Below, piece after piece: positions 32,360 to 42,399 of a stretch of DNA of 64,000 bases. The stretch comes from Coniella vitis. Lineage: Eukaryota > Ascomycota > Sordariomycetes > Diaporthales > Schizoparmaceae. The stretch is from contig WUJK01000003.1 in NCBI GenBank assembly GCA_011317545.1, positions 4,278,001 through 4,342,000 of the forward strand, in the 5' to 3' direction. Each line of letters starts with the position of its first letter. Within the stretch, counting starts at the first letter, position 1. The translations under genes and the position numbers were made by a program. The notes beneath the pieces were generated by a model. It worked only from the letters and a program-made list of their open reading frames with translations, was not told the origin of the DNA and made no database searches.

Positions 32360-32881
32360 CTTATCCTCTATTACTGTCCTCCTACCAAGACGTTCTTCGC
32401 TATAAATCAAATTGGCATAACCGTCCGCGATGTATCGGAAGATTATTATCTTGATTAATGGCTGCTGAAAAGGGGTGCTCTTTTACAGATGCCCAGCCGA
32501 ATCATTCTTCAAGGCCCCAGCCTGTGGGCGGACGCCAACCAATTCAGACCTGAGCGATTCCTGCCAGAGGAGAAGACGAATTGGCAATCCGATGTATGTT
32601 TCCGTGCATTTGGGGGCGGCAAAACGCTTCGTCCCGGCTAGCACTTTGCTACGAATGAGATTCTCGCCGTCGTTGCCGTCTTCATCGCGAGATTGGATAT
32701 GAAACCAGTGGATGGCGATTGGAAGGAACCGACTTCGCTGAGCACCAACGTAGCTTCAGTCGTCATGGAACCGGACGAGGATATTGGAGTGGAGATCCAG
32801 ATTCGACCATGCTTTGAGCGTGTCAAGTGGATTATTGGACTTAATTACTCGGAGAAGATAAGAGATGGTAATGGAGAATAG
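32360..32881 (+). pseudogene. Cytochrome P450 pseudogene (C-terminal third)
   Basis: Directly after the LTR end the translation reads ...SSYQDVLRY, then after a 1-base frameshift IGITVRDVSEDYYLD, a stop, WLLKRGALLQMPSR, DANQFRPERFLPEE, and the haem region FGGGKTLRPG-stop-HFATNEIL (32609-32659). In a functional P450 the Arg at 32630-32632 would be the haem-ligating Cys. So the relic has a frameshift, two stops, loss of the axial ligand and no N-terminal two thirds. A Cys-to-Arg change (T to C) is not a RIP change, so decay is not due to RIP alone. The family resembles fungal steroid/fatty-acid hydroxylase-type P450s with FGGG haem loops. Confidence 0.88.
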
Positions 32882-34191
32882 TCGCGAAACAGAAGGATGA
32901 AGATCTGTTCTAATAAAATGTGCAGCACAAATAATTCTTCTGCTAGGTTTCCCCATCCTGAAATGGAAATATTGTCTCGAGATATATAGTCAAGAATAAC
33001 CACATAGGCATTCATAATGATTCAAGTTACTAAACTCGCTTTATCCAATTATATTGCTATGCTAGTTGACAATATCAAATAAACGCAAGCATTCAAAAAC
33101 TATATAAAATAAAATCCTTTATACCTTTTCAGAATTGCTCTATTAAATGAAAACAACTATGGCGTTAAAAGCAAATTCACCAAGAAGTCCGTCTTTATAG
33201 CATATGTAAAGCTCCTAACACTGGTTCGCGAATTCTAACTTTTGTACGCCTATATAGCCGAAGTGACTCAATGGTGCAGGGACTCTGCCTTTTCGTCGAA
33301 AATCGTAGAATGGGTAGTAAAATATATCTGTTAATAAGTCAAGACTTCATAACGGAGATTGCGGTCTCGCGATATTACCATTTCAATTCGTTTAAGAAAG
33401 ATTAAGAAATTTTAAGGGCGCCTTACGAATAAACGGCTAATAAAAGTGGGAAATCTTGGTTAGAGTCAATATTTGCCTAGGCTGCCCAAGTACTTCGGAT
33501 CATTCCACTATTATAGTTAGCGTTATTTTATTGCTAGTCAGTGAAGACTTCCTATACCCTTATACCCACATGTTCTATATCATATCTTATGTGGGAGACG
33601 ATATACTCATCACTCGCACTGAGATATAGAGCACGGAGAAAATCCTCTGGATTAGTGGTTAACTATTTCTTTCCAGGGAACCCCTATAAACTTTAACGAA
33701 AGTTCTAAAGTATTTAATAGCAATGGCATCCATATGCCTTGAGTTACATCCATTAATTTACTTTATATAATAAGAAGCTTAACCAAACAGATTAACCTGC
33801 ATAAAGATTGCCTGGAGATATGGGCTGATATTGTACTATCCATTTTTCGCATTAGCATGCAGGTCCTTTGTTTCCGTTTTGCAGCAGATAAAAATCATGT
33901 TAGCTTCAGGATCTTCGGATTATTATTTTATTCAATCTCTTGGAGTGCCCTCGAAGTTATAGCTGCGAATTAACATGACATAGTTTAACCACAGGTGATC
34001 TATGTTCTGATATACTCTTATAACAAAAATCTTTTTGCTTCTCGCTAATATTATGTAGCGTCCATTTTCTGCTTCGCTTTCGCTCTATACCCCTGTTTAC
34101 AGGTGAACAAACCAATAACTAATCCGAATATGGTAGCCATTTGAATAGGAAAAGAATACATCAAATTTCATTATGCAATCATTCTTTTTCT
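32882..34191. other. A/T-rich gene-free stretch
   Basis: 1.3 kb with no frame of 60 codons and no recognisable domain. CA and TG are common, so this is not RIP-saturated repeat. Probably decayed intergenic DNA. Confidence 0.4.
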
Positions 34192-34709
34192 TTAGATGTA
34201 ATTAGGGTACGTAAACGTTGTTGCGTACGTTGTTGACGAGGTGGTGGCGGTTTTAGCCGCAAGGCGAACTGGTGCAGGTGTAGCTTCACTCGCAGGAGCG
34301 AGGAGCTCAAATTGGAAGCCATGTACTGTATTGCCAGCGGAATCATCGAAGCGAATGCTGTACACATTGCGTATGAGAGATGAGTCGGGAGACCATAAGT
34401 AGTACGAGTCCGTGATATTAGCTGGCGAATGGTTATTAGCGTTGAGCATTCCGGGCGTCTTTGTTGTTTCTTCTTCCGCGTTCTACCCGCACAAATAGTG
34501 GCAAACATACATGCGATAATACCAGCCTCCTTCAGGTAAGCATAAGTGCCGCCTTCGAGCAAAGTTAGGGTGGTAGAGCCCTCGGCACCTGACCACGTAA
34601 TGTTGAAAGGAGTGCTTAGTGTGATATTATCGAAGTCCCTGTTAGTGAACTCCAATGCGCTCACAGCCGATACCAACGGGATACAAAGAAAGAAGTTGCG
34701 CAACTGCAT
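34192..34709 (-). CDS. Small secreted Kre9/KNH-like (Ser-Thr-rich cell-wall family) protein
   Basis: Exon 1 (34523-34709) encodes signal peptide MQLRNFFLCIPLVSAVSA followed by LEFTNRDFDNITLSTPFNITWSGAEGSTTLTLL. This is the typical beginning of a Kre9/KNH1-like beta-sandwich (LxFTNP...PFxITWSGA.GxxTLTL). A second exon in another frame (about 34192-34469) supplies its other half: SYYLWSPDSSLIRNVYSIRF, then GNTVHGFQFELLAP. A 53-bp intron (GTATTA...GAAG, 34470-34522) joins them in frame, 154 residues; a 50-bp variant is equally possible, and neither acceptor is ideal. There is no GPI-anchor tail. Related proteins act in cell-wall glucan assembly or are surface proteins of unknown role. The weak splice sites leave open that this is a young pseudogene. 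Confidence 0.6.
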
Positions 34710-35836
34710 TTTGGCGGAGCAATGGAAAAGTATTTTGGGGAGAATAATGTAACAGCCAAGATAGCAGAAGAGATTGAAGTAGATGTATACACGCTAGGTT
34801 GGACAGTCGGAGTAGCAGAGGAGGGTAGAAGAAGGGCAAATGCTTAAGAGGATCTTTCGTGATGGTTGTGTATAAAAAGAGGAAATCAAGTCCACGCGAT
34901 GATACGCTACTGGGATCGCTCTGCCTTCCTTTTCTCAGTGGAGGCATCACCAATATTTTATCAGACGACCTCCCTACCGATGATGCCGTGATCCAGAACT
35001 ACGAGCCGACCAACGGTCCAAGACTAGTAAAGGGAGCCTAGGCGAATCCAAAGGCTAGTAGTTATGGGGAACAGATACGGCTTCCCCGCATGTCGCTGAC
35101 TCTTTTCCTCCCGGCTTTCGCAAACCCCATCTGGGGCTAGGTTACGCCCCGCATTAACCCGGGGACATGGTGCTATTTAAGACTCGGGGGCCTGGCTCAA
35201 TGTGGCCTGAGAACGCCACGTCCCACTCCTAACGTCTACCTGATTGGCGACATGCGCCCTCCCCGGAAGAACAACAGAAGCCTGTCTTCTCCAGACTCCA
35301 CTAATGCTGAAAATTGGGATAATGACGCAGGAGTGACTGGGGAAATGAAAAGGCTCGAGCAATACTTAGATGGAGTAGAATAGAGTCGGCCCGATTGGCA
35401 CTCGGCGTGACTCTTTTCGGACCCGAATACTATGTAGGCTGAGCTGTGACGTGGTTTGCGGGGAAATAACGCTTCTCTTCAATGTTCACGTAACTAGCAT
35501 AATCGGCCAAGATATTTTCAGGATAAGGTGGGCTTGTTCAGATGCACGGGTAAGTGTATCTATACTAATGGTCACGGCACTTTTACATCGTGCCGACGGC
35601 TCGCCGCTAGGTACTTGCGACGCCCCTGTATTATGGTAGTATGCTCTGCTGGAAAGAAAAAAAGAAAACCAAGAATTAGTTCCCTTGCCCGTCTTCGCAA
35701 ACCAAGACTGATAAAAGGGCTAACCCTCCCGTAACAGCCACTAATAAATCATTCCTGTCCATCCATCACGCTGGCAGTATTCTGTTGTTTATCCCCTTAT
35801 CATCTCCTCCATAATTATCTATCTCCAAACTCAGTC
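34710..35836. other. Divergent intergenic region (Kre9-like / ceramidase-like)
   Basis: 1.1 kb between divergent genes. Contains a GC-rich patch at 35080-35170 with the inverted repeat ccccatctgggg and several CGG/CCG triplets (cccgcattaacccgggg), the kind of half-sites bound by Zn2Cys6 regulators; this is only suggestive. No coding gene supported. Confidence 0.4.
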
Positions 35837-37288
35837 ATGCTATTTTCACCATTTGGCAGAGGCGCCAGCGGCCTGAGTAGCGTTCTGCTACGCGGTCTCA
35901 CTATGAGTCTGGCGGCCGAAGTCATGGCGATCTCAAATTTACAAAATTCTTCAGGCTTGACCGTAGGCAGCGCGAGGGTGGACATTACGCCATTCAACAA
36001 TCCAAATTGGCTTCCTCTGAATGAGTTTGATCTTGAGAAGCTACACATCCGGGCCATCGTGTTCGAAAATAACGGCGTACGCGGTGCTTTTGTCTCTGCC
36101 GAAATAGCCAACTACGAGGAGCTTGTTTACCAAAATGCCGCGGAGCTCATCTCTGGGTACTTGAACACTTCCGCCGCTCATGTCATCTTTTCGGCCACTC
36201 ATACCCACGGTGCTGCTCCGGCCGGCTCCGGTCTTTTCTTTACAAGCCATAACTATGGCAACGAGGCGGTGAATAAGTACGCCAATCTCGGCGAGGCGGC
36301 GCTTGAGGCTGTCCAGCTGGCTCATGCTAGCATGGTCCCGGCCAAAATCGGTTACGGTACCGGAGAGGCCTATCTCAACGTCAACCGGGATCATATTGAC
36401 GAAATGACTGGACGCTGGACCCAATTCTCCAACTTGACCGGCCCTGTGGACCGCGAGATCCAAGTTCTCAGCTTTGTGAACCTTAATAACACTCCTATTG
36501 CCGTCTACGCCAACTACGCAATGCATCCTGTCAACTCCTACTTGGCCGGTTATACCAGTGCCGACTGGCCAGGCGCGATGTCCCGATGGATTGAAAAGAC
36601 TTTCGGGGACGATTTTACGGCAATCTTTGTTCACCCAGCTTCGGGTGATGTTAACCCTCGTTGTCGCCGTACTGGAACGAATGTCCTGGCCTCAATCGCC
36701 CATATGCCTATTACCGGCCTGGAGATTGCCCAGGAGCCAGTAGAACAGCCAATTCGTAATTTCGACGTACCCATGGACCGACCTGACATCAGTTATGTGC
36801 GCACGCTATTCCAAGAACTCACTGCTGTCGGTATTGTCGTCGGAGAGGAAGTCATTCGAGTTATGTCTTCAATCAGCAAATACGATTCGAATCCTACGAT
36901 CTGGGGCAAGATGGCCAATATTACATGCCCGGGCCGCACTCGTTTAGATCATGCCCGCGAAGGCGTGCCTGGCATCTACACCACAGGCCCCAACGTCGAC
37001 GTCATGACAGGTGTATTGGGCTTTGGCGAGACGGCTATTGCTACTGTTGGAGCCGAGATCTTCACTCGCATCGGTTGGCGTATCCGCAATGAGTCCAGCG
37101 TAGCGCAGACTTTCCTAGCCACCATGTCAAACGGTTGGTCAAGCTCAGGTTATATTGCAGACATCTGCTCTGTGGATCAGGAAACATTCCAGACCTTAGG
37201 ATCTAACCTAATGCCTGGTTCCTGCGCTGAGGATAACATAACTAGTAGCCTGGTGAGCTTTATTTCAGAGTACCAAGCACAGCAATAA
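35837..37288 (+). CDS. Neutral/alkaline ceramidase-like hydrolase
   Basis: 483-residue intact single-exon frame. It shows the N-terminal neutral-ceramidase fold: VGSARVDITP (43-52), LHIRAIVFENNG (69-80), the Zn-site motif FSATHTHGAAPAG (118-130), a second His motif NYAMHPVN (226-233) and VHPASGDVNPR (265-275), equivalent to the family's NxGDVxPN region. Family role: hydrolysis of ceramide to sphingosine and fatty acid on membranes or outside the cell. It is shorter than full eukaryotic neutral ceramidases (about 700+ residues) and lacks their C-terminal immunoglobulin-like domain, as do many bacterial and some fungal relatives. The N-terminus could be a weak signal sequence; Met23 is an alternative start. 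Codon use and CA/TG content are normal although RIP-saturated DNA lies on both sides. Confidence 0.85.
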   Translation: MLFSPFGRGASGLSSVLLRGLTMSLAAEVMAISNLQNSSGLTVGSARVDITPFNNPNWLPLNEFDLEKLHIRAIVFENNGVRGAFVSAEIANYEELVYQNAAELISGYLNTSAAHVIFSATHTHGAAPAGSGLFFTSHNYGNEAVNKYANLGEAALEAVQLAHASMVPAKIGYGTGEAYLNVNRDHIDEMTGRWTQFSNLTGPVDREIQVLSFVNLNNTPIAVYANYAMHPVNSYLAGYTSADWPGAMSRWIEKTFGDDFTAIFVHPASGDVNPRCRRTGTNVLASIAHMPITGLEIAQEPVEQPIRNFDVPMDRPDISYVRTLFQELTAVGIVVGEEVIRVMSSISKYDSNPTIWGKMANITCPGRTRLDHAREGVPGIYTTGPNVDVMTGVLGFGETAIATVGAEIFTRIGWRIRNESSVAQTFLATMSNGWSSSGYIADICSVDQETFQTLGSNLMPGSCAEDNITSSLVSFISEYQAQQ

Positions 37289-37929
37289 GGGATTTTGAGG
37301 TTGTAGGGTTGTCAGAGGTGAAGGAAATATCATATATTCTTAATCAGTTTTCTTTCGATGGTCACCCTAGAAGGAGGTGGGGCAGATAACTGCCGAATAT
37401 GGCACATGTGTCTATACATAGCTCAAGGTTCTATTCTGTGGAAAAAGGAAAAATTGAAGGTCAAATAATCAAGATAAACATCGAATACCACTCTTCGAAT
37501 CAACTACGCTGCAGCCCATGCTTTCCAGGGTATATCACCGGACAAAAACAAACAAAAACATAAAGCTCTATAAGGGTGGTCTCTTAGATCAATCAAGCCT
37601 GATATCTTGGTATAATGCACTGGTTCTGTGGCTAGAGCGCTTTCCACTGGAATTAATAATCGAGTGCGCAGGATAGTATAATATAGCGCCTGTACTCAAC
37701 GATCACAGTACCATGGGAGCACGTCGAGCCGCTTTTTCGAGAAAGCGAAAATGCCATCGCCCATTCACAATCTAGAGTAAGAGGCCATGATGGTAAATCA
37801 ACTCCTTCAACACTATTTGCAATAATGTCAGAATACAGCCTTCTAACGTTTGATGGCATTCCCAAGCCCCATCAAATTTAGACAGTTTCGATCAACCTTC
37901 ACCTGGGGACCACAGTCAGTTCCCCTTGC
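37289..37929. other. Intergenic region after the ceramidase-like gene
   Basis: 3' flank of the ceramidase-like gene and upstream side of the GMC relic. No gene recognised; a minus-strand frame at 37653-37865 lacks any family resemblance. Confidence 0.4.
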
Positions 37930-38502
37930 CTTGCAATTCAAAAGATATCTTCACTTTCCACTTAAGTGTGCTGGTATGAATAATTTCGCTAAACAGAGAA
38001 CTATAACCCTTGCTGAGGGAAACCCTCGACAAAGCGGCACAATGCTTGGAGCTCTCGATCGTCCAAGACTTGAACGACCCTCATGCACCGGCAATGGGTA
38101 TGTACAGGCTTGAACAGGCTGTGAACGAATTTGGAGAGGAGAATACCTCCTATCAGGCCTCTGAACAAGAATATTGTTCTCGCGAGACGCCATCATCTTA
38201 CCGTTTGCACCGGAGCGTATGCATCGCGTCTGGATGTGGATATCGATGCCACTCTGGTGCGCGGCATATTCATACGTTCAATGAAAGTCAGTAGATTATC
38301 AAATGAGGTTTACGTGAAGGCAAGACGAGAGGTTATAATTTGTTGTGGCAGCTTCAAGACGCCGCAACTCCTGCTATTGAGCGGTGTAGGACCTCGTGAT
38401 CATTTGTCGGCAAACAATATTCCGGCCTTGCGGGAGTTACCTGTTGGTAAAGGTCTCAGGTCATTTTGCTATCCCCATTATGCTGGAATTGTAGAGGCAT
38501 GA
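37930..38502 (+). pseudogene. GMC oxidoreductase (choline-dehydrogenase-like) pseudogene fragment
   Basis: Fragments in shifting frames: FKRYLHFP (from 37940), then VQDLNDPHAPAMGMYRLEQA with VNEFGEENTSYQA (38061-38156), then after a frameshift near 38158 LNKNIVLARRHHLTVCTGAY and REVIICCGSFKTPQLLLLSG followed by VGPRDHL. The last contains GMC signature 2 (GSFKTPQLLLLSGVGP, 38347-38394). The FAD-binding N-terminus and the C-terminal catalytic His/Asn region are missing and the end degenerates after VGKGLRS. Intact enzymes oxidise alcohols or sugars with FAD. Base composition is not RIP-saturated, so decay is mainly by indels. Confidence 0.82.
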
Positions 38503-38669
38503 AACCTTTTATTTGCTTGAAGGTGTAATGTATGGCTTCTGGTATTTTCTACTAAGTTGATCGTTGCGCCAACTCTAGACGCTCCCCGCATTGGAGAAGG
38601 CTGGGAGGATCTAGTAATCAACCAACATCCGACGCAAATGAGATGGCTCGGCATATATCAAAGGCCGTT

Positions 38670-39118
38670 TTCGTCGTTATTGGACATCTATATTTTCTTG
38701 CTACCGCTTTTCGGTTCGCAAAAGTCTTAACGTATCGGGGAGAACACACCTGAAATTGGTTATTCTTTTCGGAATAGCTCTTCTGTAAGCTATTATATTC
38801 TTTTTAATCTTACCTGGCTTCGGCCTTCACCCCTTGCTGACAAAGGCCAATTTGCTATTCCGTAGAGGCACTATAGCTAGTATTAACGCTCGCGTATATC
38901 GATTTCGTCTCATTATAGCATTAACCGATATTACCTAGGTCGATGCAAAAGTATACTTATTTATATAAGTTACTAAAGGTCATAGAACTCCAATGTTATT
39001 CATATTTGAAGAGAAAGCTTAATAACTATTGAAGATTATACTACTTCGATAGCGGGCTGCATGCCTGCTTTTGCAAGTTTCTTAAGGGTATATAAAGGAT
39101 TTAACGGTCTACAGAAGG
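38670..39118 (+). pseudogene. Faint relic resembling a fungal rhodopsin-fold/PTH11-like membrane protein
   Basis: Disjointed pieces in different frames read LDIYIFLLPLF (about 38680-38712) and later IEDYTTSIAGCMPAFASFLR (39021-39080). Spacing and content recall the membrane segments and the AACMP...LR end of PTH11-type/fungal integral membrane proteins. Many stops and frameshifts lie between, and part of the sequence is TA-rich. Similarity is judged by eye and is weak. Confidence 0.25.
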
Positions 39119-39210
39119 CTCGGAACACGGCTAGCTAGAAGTACAAGCAAGATCACGCTCGCGCATTCAGCTAGCTCTAAATATAGAAATGCTATAGAGA
39201 CGATTTGGGG

Positions 39211-39536
39211 TGTTATAACCCCTAGTTATGCAGGTTATGGGAATATTCCAACGTAATATAGTACTAGAAATCGGAACCACAACGGACCGATAGGATCTCT
39301 TATATAAGGGTTATACAAGATAATATAATCCTGGGTTAGGGTTATGCAAGATAAGCGACGAACTAACTAGATAGGATATATTAGATTATAAATATATTTA
39401 AACGATCTATAGACGTATTAGATCAGGAGTATATCTAAATAATCTAAGGTTAAATTAGATATTTATTATAGAATAACGAAAAAATATAAGGATAGTAGAT
39501 TTCCTAGCTATTAGATAGTTTTTCTTATAATCTTTA
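39211..39536 (+). mobile_element. Gypsy LTR 'C', left part
   Basis: Starts TGTTATAACCCCTAG, has a TATA box and gggttagggtta at 39333-39344, and is cut at 39536 in the middle of the sequence that normally reads ctttagttataaatc. Element D was inserted at this point. The right half of LTR C is not found after D. Confidence 0.8.
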
Positions 39537-40021
39537 TATTATAACCCACGGTTATACAGGTCACAGGAACAGGCCAGCGTAACCATATGCCAGCAAATCG
39601 GAACCTTAACGGACCGATAGGGATCTCTTATATAACCAAGTCACACAGAATAACATAGTCAGGGTTAGGGTTATACGAACTAATCAGGAATAGATTATTA
39701 AGATTATTAGATAATCCAGCAGAGCCGGATTATTAAGATCGTAAGATAATCCAGATAATCTAGGGTTAAATAGGGTATTTAATATAGAATAACGGAAGGA
39801 TATAAGGATAATGGATTTCCTAGCTATTAGATAGTTTTCCTTATAGTCTTTAGTTATAAATCTAAGTATTATTTTATATAATAGGGTAATCCCTCTTAAT
39901 CACTTATAACACTTAATATTACTCGATAACGTACGAAGACTTAAAGGTAATACTTCCCTACCTACTAATATATAACTTATAGGTACTTCCAGAATCAGGG
40001 ATTTAGGCAAGAATTATTATA
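39537..40021 (+). repeat. 5' LTR of element D (type 1)
   Basis: 485 bp from tattataacccacgg to aattattata. The variable region (39663-39790) matches LTR F. The first 150 bp keep many CA/TG dinucleotides (ggtcacaggaacaggccagc), while the rest and the interior are saturated by RIP. Confidence 0.88.
39629..39673 (+). promoter_or_regulatory. LTR core promoter: TATA box plus telomere-like GGGTTAGGGTTA
   Basis: TATATAA at 39629-39635 is followed 27 bp later by gggttagggtta (39662-39673), where a transcription start is expected. The same pair occurs in all other LTR copies, 111-126 bp from the LTR's 5' end (179 bp in A): 27672, 27910, 28339, 32042, 39333, 46873, 52036 and 57258 (start or end of the motif by strand). 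This conservation implies function or a strict copying constraint. Confidence 0.6.
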
Positions 40022-40025
40022 TTTT

Positions 40026-40036
40026 TATAACTCTTA
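40026..40036 (+). promoter_or_regulatory. Putative primer-binding site of element D
   Basis: The tataactctta stretch starts 4 bp after the 5' LTR end, where a PBS belongs. I recognise no tRNA 3' end. It is nearly complementary to TTAGGGTTATA at 39665-39675 in the LTR (9 Watson-Crick pairs, 1 G-T, 1 mismatch of 11), compatible with Tf1-type self-priming. The same sequence follows the LTRs of B and F. Confidence 0.35.
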
Positions 40037-40059
40037 TTTAGGACGGTCTACGTATACCT

Positions 40060-41150
40060 CTTAGGTAATATTAAGTATAATAATAGCTCCTTAAACTCCT
40101 ATTCTATCTACCTTAGGAGAAGGATATCGCTAGGTTATAATTTAGGAAGATATAATACGCTAATTAATCGAACTTACCTAATAACTCGCTATATTCTAGC
40201 AGAATTAGGAGTAGTAGAATCGTACTATCCGTAGGTAGGCCTAATAGCTCGAATAATACTAAGCTATAACCGCTACGCCCTTAGCGCCTATTATTTAAAG
40301 CACCGGTAACGGCTATAAGATAGATAAACCTGCTATATATAACGGTAATTAGAAGATACTTTAAGGGTTCCTTACCTATTATAAAGTATACTTCCTATAT
40401 AATATAGCTTAATTTATTATAGAACCCGATAAAGTTATCCTAGCCGGTATATAACTCGAAAAGGATACGCTTATCTAGTATAAACCCTTACTTTATAATT
40501 ATATTAAATACCTAGGTAACCTCGATTAATATAAATCGATTATTAAGAATATATTCGATTTATTCGTAGGATTCGAATATATCCTTAAGGAAATATTTAG
40601 TAATCCTAACGAAGAATAAATTATAGTATAATAACTTATAGAACTTAAGTAGAATAAATCTGCTTTAGCTTATACAGTTTGCTTTAAGTAACTCTTAGTA
40701 CGCCTCCCTTAAGAAGATAAGAACCTTATAGAGTATTATTATAGAGGACTTAAGGATAAAGTTAAGGACGAAATCTCTAAATAGGATTAGCCTAAAGACT
40801 TTACGATATTTAGTAATAACGCTATCCGTATTAATAACCGTTTCTACGAAAAACGTATAGAGAAAAGCAAGAAAGGAGGAAGCTATATTATATAGAGGAA
40901 TTACGCTAATATAGGACGGCGGATTTAATAGATAATTAACCGTAGCTTCTAGTAATAAGGTATAGTAATTAGCGGCATTATATATATAGGACCTATAGAG
41001 CTCGATATAGCTTAGCGTAAACCTATAAGTAAGGAATATTTTAACTATAGTAAAATAGGCTACTTTATATAAGAGTGCCGATAACCTAAGAAACCTAGAG
41101 AATTTAAGAAAATCCCCGAAGGATAATAAGCTAATATTATAATACGTAAG
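40060..41150 (+). pseudogene. Degenerate gag of element D
   Basis: With stops ignored, the + frame gives retrotransposon gag landmarks: YYYRGLKDKVKDEIS and AIRINNRFYEKR, ending in a zinc-knuckle remnant YFNYSKIGYFI-stop-ECR (41036-41078) whose Cys/His positions have become Tyr through TGY to TAY change, followed by KKPREFKKIPEG. RIP explains nearly every lesion. Confidence 0.75.
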
Positions 41151-42399
41151 ACTATAGACTCTACTCCTAGCTAAAACTAGCTTCTAGAGTAAGTATCGGA
41201 TAACTCCGATTATAAACTCCTTAACTAGACTTTCTATTATAAGGATAATTATATAATATACCTCTTAGTAAAGTAAGGCTTAGGATAATTCCCTTAGAAA
41301 CCTTATAAGGAATAATAAATTATAATTATCTAGAGAATACCCCTCTCTATAAATAATAATCTATTTAAAAGATTAGTAATAGAGTAGTAAGCCTAGCTTA
41401 TTAGGGAATACCCCTACTAGCGTAATATAGAAGGGTATAAACTACCTAACGAAACGGATACCTTATAGAGTAATATTACGGAAATTATAGAATAATAGGA
41501 AACGCTTTATATTAGTTAGGATATTAGCGCTTAAACTATTAATAAAGAAACGAGCTTAGAAGCAGAAAGCTTTATAAACGAAGATATCGATAAAGGAGAT
41601 ATATACTACTTTATTTATAATATTATACTTAGAGAATTATTTAGGATAATAACCTATTAAGACGAAACCCCCCTTATATAGGAAGACGTACGAATTAATT
41701 ATCTCTACGAAAAGTACTACTAGAATATATAGTTTGCCTATATTATATATAATTATAGACGATACTTTAAATATAAGGTAACTAACGAATAGTTCCCTAT
41801 ACGCGAGATAGGGTATAGTATTATCGCCTATGATAACGATAATAGCGATTATTATAAAGTATTTAGAATAAGGGGAAACTACGCTAGTATTAGCCTTATA
41901 TATAATACCCCCTACGAATATACTATACGATAAGTAAAACGGTACTAATATATAATACCCTAATACGCACCTTATACGTAAGAAAAAGCGCTCGATTAGT
42001 ATAGAATATACGAATAGAAATAAGGGAAAAGCTCGTAAAGGCTATATATATAGAACCTATATATTATAGCTTCTATAAGCGCGCCGATTATGTAGAATAC
42101 TTAGCAGATAAAGCGTATACCTATTATAACCTTAAAGATAATTAGCCCGGAGTATAGACTACCTATACGAAAGAAGAAAATTAAACGCGCTTATAGTAAT
42201 AAGCCGTAGTATATATACGATATAGAATATAATAAGTTAAGAACCTAATATAGATAATAGCCCTTAGAATATAATAAGAATAGTAGAACCTAAAAGGTAA
42301 GGATCGCCTATAAGGGATAATAAGCGATTAGGATTTATAGCAAAGTCCCTCTATATAATAGATAGCTCGATATACGAATATTTAAAAATCGTAGTACGA

